Shown: positions 8,014 to 16,515, numbered from the stretch's first letter. The stretch is DNA of 54,144 nt from Flavobacteriales bacterium (GCA_020635725.1 JACJZF010000015.1:1-54144), one strand, 5' to 3'. Made by a program: numbers and translations. The notes: generated from the sequence alone by a model not told the origin.

Positions 8014-8907
8014 ATGCGCATCATCGTACTCGCCCTCTGCTTCTTCGCCGGTAACCTGCTCGGTCAGGACTCTGCCGCATACATCGAGGAGGATCTCGAC
8101 TACACCGACTCCGAGGCGTACACCGATTCGCTCATCGAATCGTTCCGCTACCAGCAGGGAGAAGTTCAGATCGGCGATGGCATGGCCACGCTACGCCTGC
8201 CCGAAGGCTACAAGTTCCTCGACGGGGAACAGAGCTACTACCTGGTGACCGATGTGTGGGAGAACCCGCCCTCTGTGGCGATCGGCATGCTCGGTGTGAT
8301 CATGCACGCCGATGCCGACGTGTATGATGCGAGCACGGTCTTCTTCGTTCACTTCGAGGACATCGGATACGTTCCGGACGAGGACGCCGACGGCATCGAC
8401 TATGCCGCCAAGATGAAGGACATGCTGCACGACGACAGCCTGGAGAATGTGCAACGCATAGCCGATGGCTACAGCGGCCTGCGCCTCATCGGATGGGCCA
8501 GCGCGCCGTACTACGACAAAGAGCGCAAGGTGCTGCACTGGGCGAAGGAGATGGAGAGCGATGACCGCGAAGCGCACGTGCTCAACCACAACATCCGCGT
8601 GCTCGGTCGCAAGGGCGTGCTGGTGATCAACGCGGTCTCCAACATGGATCGGCTCGACATCGTTCAGAGCGAAGTGCCTGAGGTGCTGGCGATGGTGAGC
8701 TTCAACGACGGCTTCCGCTATGACCAGTTCGATGCGGAAACGGACCAGGTGAGCGCGCAAGGGCTCGATGGGCTCATCGATGGCAAGACGCGCGAGCGTG
8801 TCAGGGAATTCGGCATGCTGCTGATCAAGGTGGCCGTTGGCGGATTCATCGGCCTGCTGCTGATCGTGCTGGGCATCTGGTTCCTCTTCATCCGCAAGCG
8901 GAACTGA
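8014..8907 (+). CDS. DUF2167 membrane-anchored protein
   Basis: A 297-residue exported protein of the DUF2167 family. It has a signal peptide (MRIIVLALCFFAGNLLGQ), a long acidic periplasmic region with family segments such as GWASAPYYDKERKVLHWAKE and LGRKGVLVINAVS, then one C-terminal transmembrane helix (about residues 270-290) ending in FIRKRN. The topology puts the main domain in the periplasm, held by the C-terminal anchor. Function is unknown. ATG 8014 was chosen because the signal peptide begins there; the longer open frame upstream overlaps dnaJ. It lies 53 bases after dnaJ and four bases before the adenine deaminase gene, so it could be part of one transcript. Confidence 0.87.
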   Translation: MRIIVLALCFFAGNLLGQDSAAYIEEDLDYTDSEAYTDSLIESFRYQQGEVQIGDGMATLRLPEGYKFLDGEQSYYLVTDVWENPPSVAIGMLGVIMHADADVYDASTVFFVHFEDIGYVPDEDADGIDYAAKMKDMLHDDSLENVQRIADGYSGLRLIGWASAPYYDKERKVLHWAKEMESDDREAHVLNHNIRVLGRKGVLVINAVSNMDRLDIVQSEVPEVLAMVSFNDGFRYDQFDAETDQVSAQGLDGLIDGKTRERVREFGMLLIKVAVGGFIGLLLIVLGIWFLFIRKRN

Positions 8908-8911
8908 CCGC

Positions 8912-10543
8912 ATGCAGGACAGCGCTCCATTCACGGTACGCGGTCGGCTCGTCGACATCGAATCGGGTCGCATCGTGCCATCGGCGGTGCGGGTGGAGAA
9001 CGGACGCATCGTGGCGATCACCGATGCAGCGGATACCGGCGAAGGCTATCTCCTGCCTGGCTTCATCGATGCGCATGTGCACGTGGAGAGCTCGATGCTG
9101 GTGCCGAGCGAATTCGCGCGTTTGGCGGTCTTGCATGGCACCGTGGCCACCATCAGCGACCCGCATGAGATCGCCAACGTGCTCGGCGAAGAGGGCGTTG
9201 AATTCATGATCGCCAACGGGAAGCAGGTGCCCTTCCATTTCTACTTCGGGGCGCCCAGCTGCGTGCCCGCCACCGTATTCGAGACCGCGGGCGCCCGCAT
9301 GGATAGCGCGAGCGTGGGCCGCCTTCTGGAGCGGCCGGAGGTGCTCTACCTGAGCGAGATGATGGACTTCCCCGGCGTGCTCAACGGCGATGCGGAGGTG
9401 CTGCGGAAGATCGCCCATGCCCAACGCCATGGCAAGCCGGTGGACGGCCACGCGCCAGGCCTGCACGGGGAAGCCGCAACGCGCTACATCGCGGCAGGCA
9501 TCAGTACCGACCACGAATGTTTCACGGCCGAGGAGGCGCGCTTCAAGCTGGAGCACGGCATGATCGTGCAGGTGCGCGAGGGCAGCGCGGCCAAGAACTT
9601 CGATGCCTTGATCGACCTGCTGCACGACTGGAGCCACCGCATGATGCTGTGCAGCGATGACAAGCACCCGGACGGCCTGGTGGAAGGGCACATCAACCAC
9701 CTCTGCGCGCGTGCCGTGCGCCGCGGCATCGATGTGTTCAAGGTGCTGCGCGCCGCGTGCCTCAATCCGATCGACCACTATGGCCTGCCCATTGGCCGTT
9801 TGCGCGTCGGCGATCCGGCAGACTTCATCGTGGTGCGCGACCTCGAAGGATTCCACGTGCACCGGACCTACATCGATGGGCGTTTGGTTTCGGAGGAAGG
9901 CCGATCACGGATCGACCGCGTGGCCGTGGGGGCTCCGAATAATTTCCACTGCTCCCCGAAAACAACGAGCGACTTCCGCCTACCGGCGCAATCCGCTGAT
10001 CTGCTGTGCATCGAAGCGCTCGACGGGCAGCTGATCACGCGCAAGCAGTGGTTGCCGCCGACCGTGTCCGATGGCACGTGCATCGCCGACACCGCGAAGG
10101 ACCTGTTAAAGATCGCCGTGGTGAACCGCTACGCCGATGCCCCTCCGGCGATCGGCTGGATCACCGGCACCGGGTTGAAACGCGGCGCCATCGCCGGCAG
10201 CGTCGCGCACGACAGCCACAACATCGTGGCCATCGGCACCAACGACACCGACCTCTGCGCCGCCATCAACCTGGTGATCGAGCATCGGGGAGGCATCAGC
10301 CTTGCCGACGGCGACCGCGCAAGCGTGCTGCCGCTGCCCGTGGCCGGCATCATGAGCGATGCCGACGCGTGGACCGTGGCCGATGCTTACGCCGCGCTGG
10401 ACCGGGAGGCCAAGGCGCTCGGCTCCACGTTGAGCGCGCCGTACATGACGTTGAGCTTCATGGCCCTGCTGGTGATCCCGCACATCAAGCTCAGCGACCG
10501 CGGGCTTTTCGATGGCGATGCCTTCCGCCTCATCGGCCTATGA
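8912..10543 (+). CDS. ade: Adenine deaminase
   Basis: Amidohydrolase-superfamily enzyme converting adenine to hypoxanthine in purine salvage. The 543-residue product has an N-terminal composite domain, the metal-binding LLPGFIDAHVHVESSM motif, DGHAPGL and STDHECF for further metal ligands, LCSDDKHPDGL with the catalytic Asp region, and the GDPADFIVV turn typical of the family. The C-terminal third matches long AdeC-type enzymes with GITGTGLK-like and VAHDSHN segments. It starts four bases after the DUF2167 stop and its TGA overlaps the next start, giving a tight three-gene arrangement. Confidence 0.94.
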   Translation: MQDSAPFTVRGRLVDIESGRIVPSAVRVENGRIVAITDAADTGEGYLLPGFIDAHVHVESSMLVPSEFARLAVLHGTVATISDPHEIANVLGEEGVEFMIANGKQVPFHFYFGAPSCVPATVFETAGARMDSASVGRLLERPEVLYLSEMMDFPGVLNGDAEVLRKIAHAQRHGKPVDGHAPGLHGEAATRYIAAGISTDHECFTAEEARFKLEHGMIVQVREGSAAKNFDALIDLLHDWSHRMMLCSDDKHPDGLVEGHINHLCARAVRRGIDVFKVLRAACLNPIDHYGLPIGRLRVGDPADFIVVRDLEGFHVHRTYIDGRLVSEEGRSRIDRVAVGAPNNFHCSPKTTSDFRLPAQSADLLCIEALDGQLITRKQWLPPTVSDGTCIADTAKDLLKIAVVNRYADAPPAIGWITGTGLKRGAIAGSVAHDSHNIVAIGTNDTDLCAAINLVIEHRGGISLADGDRASVLPLPVAGIMSDADAWTVADAYAALDREAKALGSTLSAPYMTLSFMALLVIPHIKLSDRGLFDGDAFRLIGL

Positions 10544-11118
10544 TGATGCGCGCCTTGGTCTTCTTCTGCTTCCTGCTCAGCGCATGCGCCCTGCGCGAAC
10601 ATGCCGGGCGTTCCCGTCCGCTCGGTCCGGAGCCCATGCGCACCGATCTCGCCGCGATCACACAAGGATCGGCTCCGCGCACCGACCATGCGCCGCCCAC
10701 GGAAGCGGTCGTTCCTGAAGAAGAAGAACCGATCGCTTCGGCGGAATCGACCGCACCACTTCACCGCGTCTCTGAATCGCCCGTGCGCGCGGAACAGACC
10801 TGGGCGGTGGTGAGCCCCGCTCCAGTCCACGCCAGGCCGCCGGAGCAGGAGAATCTCATGCCGAAGAAGCGCTGGAATCGCTTGGCTATCCCGGCCTTCG
10901 TAGCGGCGCTGGGCACGGTTTACCTCGGACTTTTCACGGGCAGCACCTACGCGGTGATCGCGGGTCTCTTCGTCACCTTGGTGCTCGCGGGCTTCTCCCT
11001 TCGCCAGATCCGACATCGCGAGGAAGCCGGCAAGGGCTTCGCGTTCGCCGCGCTCATGATCGGCGTGATCGCCACGCTCATCACCGCGCTCACGATCGCG
11101 CGTTACGGATTGGAGTGA
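10540..11118 (+). CDS. Small lipoprotein with C-terminal membrane helices
   Basis: A 192-residue product starting at ATG 10540 (overlapping the ade stop as ATGA; two more ATGs follow at once). The N-terminus FFCFLLSAC is a signal peptide with lipobox Cys. A low-complexity Pro/Glu-rich spacer of about 90 residues follows. Three hydrophobic segments, starting at LAIPAFVAALG, YAVIAGLFVTL and GFAFAALMIGV, resemble a DUF4190-like domain. A lipobox together with three membrane helices is unusual. The hydrophobic N-terminus could instead be a plain signal anchor. Function unknown. The 3' end overlaps the convergent gluQRS gene by 16 bases. Confidence 0.75.
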   Translation: MMMRALVFFCFLLSACALREHAGRSRPLGPEPMRTDLAAITQGSAPRTDHAPPTEAVVPEEEEPIASAESTAPLHRVSESPVRAEQTWAVVSPAPVHARPPEQENLMPKKRWNRLAIPAFVAALGTVYLGLFTGSTYAVIAGLFVTLVLAGFSLRQIRHREEAGKGFAFAALMIGVIATLITALTIARYGLE

Positions 11119-11951
11119 GTCGCGAGCGCCGCAACCAGCATCGCTGAGGCTTTGGCTTGCAAGGGCTCGGGCGACTCTCCGCGCTCACGCAGGCTCTTCA
11201 GAGCGAGCGCACCTTCTGATTTCGAGAGCTTGTTCCCCGCCTCATCCTTCAGCAGCGGATGATGCAGGAAGCGGATGCGCTGGAAGGCGTGCAGGCCTAG
11301 GCGTTCCGCCAGATAGAGCTGGCAGGCGGTGGAAGGAAGCAGGTCCTCCCCGCGTACGATGAAGGTCGTACCGAACTCCGCATCATCGACGAGCGAAGCG
11401 ATCTGGTAGGCCGGACGCGCGCCCAGATCAGCGCGTTGCCGCAGCACCGGGTCGCTCATCCAACGCGCGGGCTGCAACACGGCTTCCGAGCCATCCATGG
11501 CACGCATCCGCACATAGGCATCCTGTGGGAGATGCAGACGCCAGGTCACCGCAGGGCCATCGAAAGGCAGATGACGCTGCCGACATGCGCAGCCTCCGCG
11601 CCGCTGATCACCGCGCGAACACGTACACGCGTAGAGGTCGCCCTGCTCCTTCAGGATGCTGATCGCTTCGGCATAGGCGCCCAACCGGCGATGCTGGCTG
11701 AAGACCTCCACCTGTTCCTTCACGGTACGCGGACCATCGGTGCATGCGATGCCCAGCCACGCGAGGGAATCGAAGATGTCCTGCACATACTCGGGCCGGG
11801 CACGCTCCGCATCCAGGTCGTCGATGCGCAAGCGGAGACGGGCACCCTGCCGTTGCGCCAACTCCCTCGTGATGAGGAAGCTGACCGCGTTTCCGGCATG
11901 CAGGAAGCCGCTGGGCGTGGGCGCTATGCGGGTGCGCTCTTCCGCGATCAT
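11103..11951 (-). CDS. gluQ: Glutamyl-Q-tRNA(Asp) synthetase-like protein
   Basis: A 282-residue paralogue of the glutamyl-tRNA synthetase catalytic domain without the anticodon-binding domain, the hallmark of GluQRS. In E. coli that enzyme attaches glutamate to queuosine in tRNA(Asp). Visible features are the class I signature TPSGFLHAGN (HIGH equivalent), a zinc-type Cys cluster CTCSRG...GCAC (about residues 108-122), FIVRGEDLLPST, and the KMSKS equivalent KLSKSEGA. Length matches GluQRS (about 290-300) rather than full GluRS (about 480-500). The ATG at 11951 is preceded four bases upstream by a perfect promoter box, so the mRNA looks leaderless. Confidence 0.88.
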   Translation of the reverse strand: MIAEERTRIAPTPSGFLHAGNAVSFLITRELAQRQGARLRLRIDDLDAERARPEYVQDIFDSLAWLGIACTDGPRTVKEQVEVFSQHRRLGAYAEAISILKEQGDLYACTCSRGDQRRGGCACRQRHLPFDGPAVTWRLHLPQDAYVRMRAMDGSEAVLQPARWMSDPVLRQRADLGARPAYQIASLVDDAEFGTTFIVRGEDLLPSTACQLYLAERLGLHAFQRIRFLHHPLLKDEAGNKLSKSEGALALKSLRERGESPEPLQAKASAMLVAALATHSNP

Positions 11952-11955
11952 GGGA

Positions 11956-11963
11956 CAAACCTA
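11956..11963 (-). promoter_or_regulatory. Promoter -7 element of gluQ
   Basis: TAGGTTTG read on the minus strand, a perfect TAnnTTTG, with only four bases before the ATG. Confidence 0.6.
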
Positions 11964-12016
11964 GACGCCGTGCGGAAAGTGCAGGAAAGATGAATCCCTG
12001 GGTTCGGTCGGTTTTC

Positions 12017-12024
12017 TACATTCG
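12017..12024 (+). promoter_or_regulatory. Promoter -7 element of hppA
   Basis: TACATTCG matches TAnnTTYG and would give a 5' leader of roughly 60 bases before the ATG at 12091. Confidence 0.45.
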
Positions 12025-12029
12025 CGCCC

Positions 12030-12051
12030 GCGTTCGCAAAAGGGCGAACGC
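12030..12051 (+). promoter_or_regulatory. Hairpin in the hppA 5' leader
   Basis: Perfect eight-base stem GCGTTCGC / GCGAACGC closing an AAAAGG loop, placed just downstream of the predicted transcription start. It could stabilise the mRNA or regulate it. No known riboswitch is recognised. Confidence 0.35.
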
Positions 12052-12090
12052 TCTGACCGACAAGAACATACACGAACAACGCGAAGAGCA

Positions 12091-14802
12091 ATGGGAAGTG
12101 ACTTGATGTATTACGTGCCCGCGATGGGCGTACTCGGCCTGGTGGTGATGATTGCCAAGGCCATGTGGGTGCGCAAACAGGACGCTGGCGACCAGAACAT
12201 GCAGGAACTGGCGGGCTACATCGCGCGTGGCGCGAGCGCCTTCCTCCGTGCGGAGTGGAAGGTGCTGGGCATCTTCGCCATCATCGCGGCCATCCTCCTG
12301 GCCTGGAGCGGCACCTTGGTCACGCACAGCGATTGGGTCATCGCGGTGGCCTTCCTCATCGGCGCGTTCTTCAGCGCCTTCGCCGGTTGGATCGGCATGA
12401 GCATCGCCACCAAGGCCAACGTGCGCACCACGCAGGCCGCACGCACCAGCTTGGCCAAGGGCCTGCAGGTGAGCTTCAACGGCGGCACGGTGATGGGCCT
12501 CGGCGTGAGCGGCCTGGCGGTGCTGGGCCTCAGCCTGCTCTTCATCGTGTTCTACAAGATGTACGTGAACGGTGCCAGCCCCAACGGCGAGGAGATGATG
12601 ACCGCGCTGGAGGTGCTCGCGGGCTTCTCGCTCGGCGCGGAATCCATCGCGCTCTTCGCGCGCGTGGGCGGCGGCATCTACACCAAGGCCGCCGATGTGG
12701 GCGCCGACCTCGTGGGCAAGGTGGAAGCGGGCATCCCGGAGGATGATCCCCGCAACCCCGCCACCGTGGCCGACAACGTGGGCGATAACGTGGGCGATGT
12801 GGCCGGCATGGGTGCCGACCTCTTCGGCAGCTATGTGGCCACCATCCTCAGCACCATGGTGCTCGGTCGCGAAGTGGTAGCCAGCGGCGACAACTTCAAT
12901 GGCCTCTCCCCAATCCTGCTCCCGATGGTGATCGCAGGTCTCGGCATCATCTTCAGCATCATCGGCACCTTCTTCGTGCGCATCAACAAGGACACCGATA
13001 GCGTGATGGCCGCCCTGAACCGCGGGAACATCGGCAGCATCATCCTCACGGCCATCGCGAGCTACTTCGTGATCGACTGGATGCTGCCCGAGACCATGAC
13101 CTTCCACCGCGGCGACGTGGTGCGGGAGATCGCGCGCATGAATGTGTTCTGGTCCATCATCCTGGGCCTGGTGGTAGGCTTCCTCATGAGCTACATCACC
13201 GAATTCTACACCGCCATGGGCCGTCGCCCGGTGATGAGCATCGTGACCAAGAGCGGCACGGGCCACGCCACCAACGTGATCGGCGGCCTCGCCGTGGGCA
13301 TGCAGAGCACCTTCCTGCCCATCTTGGTGCTGGCGGCCGGCATCTACGGCGCCTTCGAGCTCGCCGGACTCTACGGCGTGGCCATCGCGGCGGCCGGCAT
13401 GATGGCCACCACGGCCATGCAGCTCGCCATCGACGCCTTCGGCCCGATCGCCGACAACGCGGGCGGCATCGCCGAGATGAGCGGCCTGCCCAAGGAAGTG
13501 CGTGAGCGTACCGATATCCTCGATGCCACGGGCAACACCACCGCAGCCACCGGCAAGGGCTTCGCCATCGCCAGCGCCGCGCTCACCGCCCTGGCGCTCT
13601 TCGCGGCGTACGTGGGCCTGGCCGGCATCACCGCCATCGACATCTACAAGGCTGATGTGCTCGCCATGCTCTTCGTGGGCGGCATGATCCCCTTCCTCTT
13701 CAGCAGCATGGCCATCAGCGCCGTGGGCAAGGCCGCCATGGACATGGTGCGCGAGGTGCGCCGCCAGTTCCGCGAGATCCCCGGGATCATGGAAGGCACC
13801 GGCAAGCCGGAATACGAGAAGTGCGTGGCCATCAGCACCAAGGCCTCGATCCGCGAGATGATCCTGCCCGGCGCCCTCGCGCTGCTGAGCCCGGTGATCG
13901 TGGGCTTCGCCTTCGGACCGGAAGCCCTCGGCGGCCTGCTCGCGGGCATCACCGTGAGCGGCGTGCTCATGGGCATCTTCCAGAACAACGCCGGCGGCGC
14001 CTGGGACAATGCCAAGAAGAGCTTCGAGAAGGGCGTGGAGATCGATGGGCAGATGTGGTACAAGCACAAGGCCGACAAGCCTTCGCCCCCGCACCAAGCG
14101 GCGGTGACCGGCGATACCGTGGGCGATCCCTTCAAGGACACCTCGGGCCCCTCGATGAACATCCTCATCAAGCTCACCTCGATCGTGGCGCTGATCATCG
14201 CGCCGCACATCAACGAGACCGGCCATGCGGCATTCTCCGCGGAAGAGAACGCAACGACCATCATGGACTCGGATGCCCATGACCAGGCCGGACACGAGAT
14301 GGATGCCCACGGCTCCACTGCGGCTGCAACGTCCGATGCCTCCGCCGCGCAGCGCGATTCGCTCGAGCGCCTCTCGACCCGCGCCACCGATTACAGCACG
14401 AAGCTGATCACCGGCTACGAGGTGAAAGGCGCCACTGGCGGCATGGAGAACGACCTGATGACCTTCATCATGCGCGCCGTGCCCGCGGACAAGACCACCT
14501 GGATCGCCTTCAACGAGGTGAAGTTCAACGGTGCGGCCATGACTCCCGCTTCGAACGCGCAGGTGGACAATACGGCGGAGATCCTCAAGGCATACCATAC
14601 GTTGAAGCTGGAGATCGGTGCGAGCGGCGCCAACGGACAGGCCCAGGCCGATGCCATGCGCAACGCGCTCATCGCGAAGGGCATCGCCGCCGACCGCTTG
14701 GTGGCCAGAGGCTACGGCGCCGATGCGCCCTTCGCCACCAAGCCGCTCTACCTGGATAAGGCACCGACCACTGGTGCCGCGCTGCGCGTGAGCGAGCGCT
14801 GA
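12091..14802 (+). CDS. hppA: Membrane ion-pumping pyrophosphatase with OmpA-like extension
   Basis: Hydrolyses pyrophosphate to pump H+ or Na+ across the inner membrane. Residues 1 to about 710 form the 16-helix M-PPase core with EAGIPEDDPRNP, DNVGDNVGDVAGMGADLF, GPIADNAGG and TGDTVGDPFKD. The GNTTAATGKG motif (from residue 481), with Ala after GNTT, indicates the K+-dependent class. Helix 6 reads GADLFGSYVATI, lacking the usual gate Glu, while helix 5 carries Glu184 in GAESIALF. I recall this relocation from the Flavobacterium johnsoniae H+-pumping type. After helix 16 comes a His/Asp-rich linker, then residues 770-903 form an OmpA-like domain (W804, NTAEILKAY from 827, GIAADRL from 864), placed in the periplasm by known M-PPase topology. 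At 903 residues it is well beyond the usual 650-800. Confidence 0.95.
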   Translation: MGSDLMYYVPAMGVLGLVVMIAKAMWVRKQDAGDQNMQELAGYIARGASAFLRAEWKVLGIFAIIAAILLAWSGTLVTHSDWVIAVAFLIGAFFSAFAGWIGMSIATKANVRTTQAARTSLAKGLQVSFNGGTVMGLGVSGLAVLGLSLLFIVFYKMYVNGASPNGEEMMTALEVLAGFSLGAESIALFARVGGGIYTKAADVGADLVGKVEAGIPEDDPRNPATVADNVGDNVGDVAGMGADLFGSYVATILSTMVLGREVVASGDNFNGLSPILLPMVIAGLGIIFSIIGTFFVRINKDTDSVMAALNRGNIGSIILTAIASYFVIDWMLPETMTFHRGDVVREIARMNVFWSIILGLVVGFLMSYITEFYTAMGRRPVMSIVTKSGTGHATNVIGGLAVGMQSTFLPILVLAAGIYGAFELAGLYGVAIAAAGMMATTAMQLAIDAFGPIADNAGGIAEMSGLPKEVRERTDILDATGNTTAATGKGFAIASAALTALALFAAYVGLAGITAIDIYKADVLAMLFVGGMIPFLFSSMAISAVGKAAMDMVREVRRQFREIPGIMEGTGKPEYEKCVAISTKASIREMILPGALALLSPVIVGFAFGPEALGGLLAGITVSGVLMGIFQNNAGGAWDNAKKSFEKGVEIDGQMWYKHKADKPSPPHQAAVTGDTVGDPFKDTSGPSMNILIKLTSIVALIIAPHINETGHAAFSAEENATTIMDSDAHDQAGHEMDAHGSTAAATSDASAAQRDSLERLSTRATDYSTKLITGYEVKGATGGMENDLMTFIMRAVPADKTTWIAFNEVKFNGAAMTPASNAQVDNTAEILKAYHTLKLEIGASGANGQAQADAMRNALIAKGIAADRLVARGYGADAPFATKPLYLDKAPTTGAALRVSER

Positions 14803-14822
14803 CCGACTTCCCCGAAACGAAG

Positions 14823-14847
14823 AAGCCCCGCCGATGGCGGGGCTTCC
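14823..14847. terminator. Bidirectional terminator between hppA and dnk
   Basis: Perfect 11-base stem GAAGCCCCGCC / GGCGGGGCTTC with a GAT loop between two convergent genes. Confidence 0.8.
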
Positions 14848-14866
14848 TGTTTCTACGAGAACGAAT

Positions 14867-15598
14867 CTAGCGCTTCTTCACCGGCGCCGCTTTCGCGCCG
14901 TTCTTGCTCGGGGCGCCTTTGGCGGTCACCTTCACGGTGCTCTTCGCGGGCTTGGTTTCGGTCTTCTTCGCCGCCTTCTCCATGGGGAAGAGGCCATGCA
15001 CCTCGGCATCGATGGAATTGATGATGCGGCCCAGGTCCTCCGGGTCGGTGTGGAAGGCATTGTCCTCCACATCGATCACCAGCAATTTGCCCTTGTCGTA
15101 CTTCTCGATCCAGGCATCGTAGCGCTCATTGAGGCGCTTGAGGTAATCGATGCTGATGCTCGCCTCGTAGTCGCGCCCGCGCTCGGAGATCTGGCGCACC
15201 AGCTTCTCCACCGGCGCTTGCAGGTAGATGAGCAGGTCGGGCGGCTGGATCGCGTTCTCCATGTTGAGGAAGAGGCGATGGTAGTTCTCGAAATCGCGCG
15301 TGGTCATCAGCCCCATGGCGTGCAGGTTGGGGGCGAAGATGTACGCGTCTTCGTAGATGGTGCGGTCCTGGATCACGTTGAGGCCGCTGCGGCGGATTTC
15401 CAGCAGCTGCTCGAAGCGCGAGTTGAGGAAGAAGATCTGCAGGTTGAAGCTCCAACGCTGCATGTCCTTGTAGAAGTCGAAGAGATAGGGGTTGTTGTCC
15501 ACGGCCTCCTGCAGCTGCTCCCATTTGTAGTGCTTCGCGAGCAGCTGGGTGAGCGTGGTCTTGCCGGATCCGATGTTGCCTGCGATGGCGATGTGCAT
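14867..15598 (-). CDS. Deoxynucleoside kinase with basic tail
   Basis: Phosphorylates deoxynucleosides in salvage. The 243-residue product has the P-loop GNIGSGKTT, the EAVDNNPYL substrate-site segment, the DRTIYEDAYIF motif (family D/E-R-S/T pattern) and the lid RGRDYEASI, as in the deoxyadenosine/deoxyguanosine kinase family. Substrate choice cannot be read from the sequence. The last 35 residues are an unusual Lys/Ala/Pro tail (KAAKKTETKPAKS...), reminiscent of histone H1-like tails and absent from typical members (about 205-220 residues). A second, shorter paralogue lies at 21373. Confidence 0.92.
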   Translation of the reverse strand: MHIAIAGNIGSGKTTLTQLLAKHYKWEQLQEAVDNNPYLFDFYKDMQRWSFNLQIFFLNSRFEQLLEIRRSGLNVIQDRTIYEDAYIFAPNLHAMGLMTTRDFENYHRLFLNMENAIQPPDLLIYLQAPVEKLVRQISERGRDYEASISIDYLKRLNERYDAWIEKYDKGKLLVIDVEDNAFHTDPEDLGRIINSIDAEVHGLFPMEKAAKKTETKPAKSTVKVTAKGAPSKNGAKAAPVKKR

Positions 15599-15659
15599 GG
15601 CGGGAGGGGATGAGTGCGAGTGAGCGGACGTGCGAGCAGCCTCCGCGCCCGACGGATGG

Positions 15660-15667
15660 CGAAGATA
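15660..15667 (-). promoter_or_regulatory. Promoter -7 element of the deoxynucleoside kinase gene
   Basis: TATCTTCG on the minus strand, matching TAnnTTYG, 61 bases before the ATG. Confidence 0.4.
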
Positions 15668-15711
15668 CCCTTGTGTTCCAAGGCCGGCCCGGTTGTGGAA
15701 AACTCGCGTGC

Positions 15712-16515
15712 CTAGCGCTCCGGTACCGGCACGGGGCTCACCACGATGCGGTCCTCCAATAGCAGGTAGAGCATGCCGCGCTCGGTGCGCAGCTCGCGCA
15801 CGGTCTCCAGCGCATGTGGCAGCGGCAGCGGCTCCACGGCGAACGAGCGCATGTCGTAGCGCCAGGCGCCCTTGTCATCGAGGTAGGTGATGCCGCCGCC
15901 GCCCACCTCGTAGGATCGGATCCCGGTGATCGGGATCGTGCGCATGTAAGTGCCGAAGATGTCGAAGACGAGCAGGCCATGCGCCGGGTCGTTCACGTAG
16001 AGACGGCTGTCGAGCTCGTGCATGGCTTTCGGTTCCGGAGTGAAGCCCAGGAGCTGATCGAGGCGACCGGTGTTCGCCATTGGACGGAGCTGCGCGTCCA
16101 CGCGGAGCAGGGCCATCTCGCGCTGATCATAGAACCAGAAGCTGTTCTGCACGCTCATGCAGGCCAGCACCACCTGGGTGAATCCGTTGCGCGGCAGGTT
16201 GATCACACTGCCCTGCACGGCCAGGGTATTATCGAGCACGGCCACCTGCCCTTGCTCGCCGGCCAGCACCATGGGCTTGAGCGAATAGAAGGCATCGATC
16301 GCGGTGATGCGGCCGAAGGTCTTCAGGCTGTTGCGCAGCCAGGAGCGGCCCTTGGTGTCGAAGAGCTGCAGCTCATCGCCCTGCACCGCGTACACGTTGC
16401 CGAGCTCATCGGTGGTGAAGCGGTCGAAACGGCCGTTGATCACATACCCTTCATCCTGGGCCAGGGCCAGCGCTGGAAACAGGGCGAAAAGAAGCAGTTG
16501 ACGACGGACGCTCAT
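15712..16515 (-). CDS. Secreted beta-propeller-like protein linked to GH3
   Basis: A 267-residue exported protein: signal peptide MSVRRQLLLFALFPALALAQ, then repeated short beta-strand patterns (TTDELGNVYAVQGDELQLF, AVLDNTLAVQGSV, HELDSRLYVNDPAHGLLVFD, GGGITYLDDKGAW) resembling NHL or WD-type propeller blades. No catalytic motif is seen. The ATG overlaps the stop of the upstream GH3-family gene by four bases, so the two are cotranscribed and probably translationally coupled. It is a conserved Bacteroidota-style hypothetical protein. The role is unknown. Confidence 0.82.
   Translation of the reverse strand: MSVRRQLLLFALFPALALAQDEGYVINGRFDRFTTDELGNVYAVQGDELQLFDTKGRSWLRNSLKTFGRITAIDAFYSLKPMVLAGEQGQVAVLDNTLAVQGSVINLPRNGFTQVVLACMSVQNSFWFYDQREMALLRVDAQLRPMANTGRLDQLLGFTPEPKAMHELDSRLYVNDPAHGLLVFDIFGTYMRTIPITGIRSYEVGGGGITYLDDKGAWRYDMRSFAVEPLPLPHALETVRELRTERGMLYLLLEDRIVVSPVPVPER

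Noticed and set aside
12030..12051. Riboswitch in the hppA leader
   Set aside because: Only one simple hairpin is present, without conserved aptamer sequence.
12016..14598. Long open frame of about 860 codons antisense to hppA
   Set aside because: Composition-driven shadow of a GC-rich gene. The His/Gly/Ala-rich product has no recognisable motif, while the sense strand encodes a complete M-PPase.
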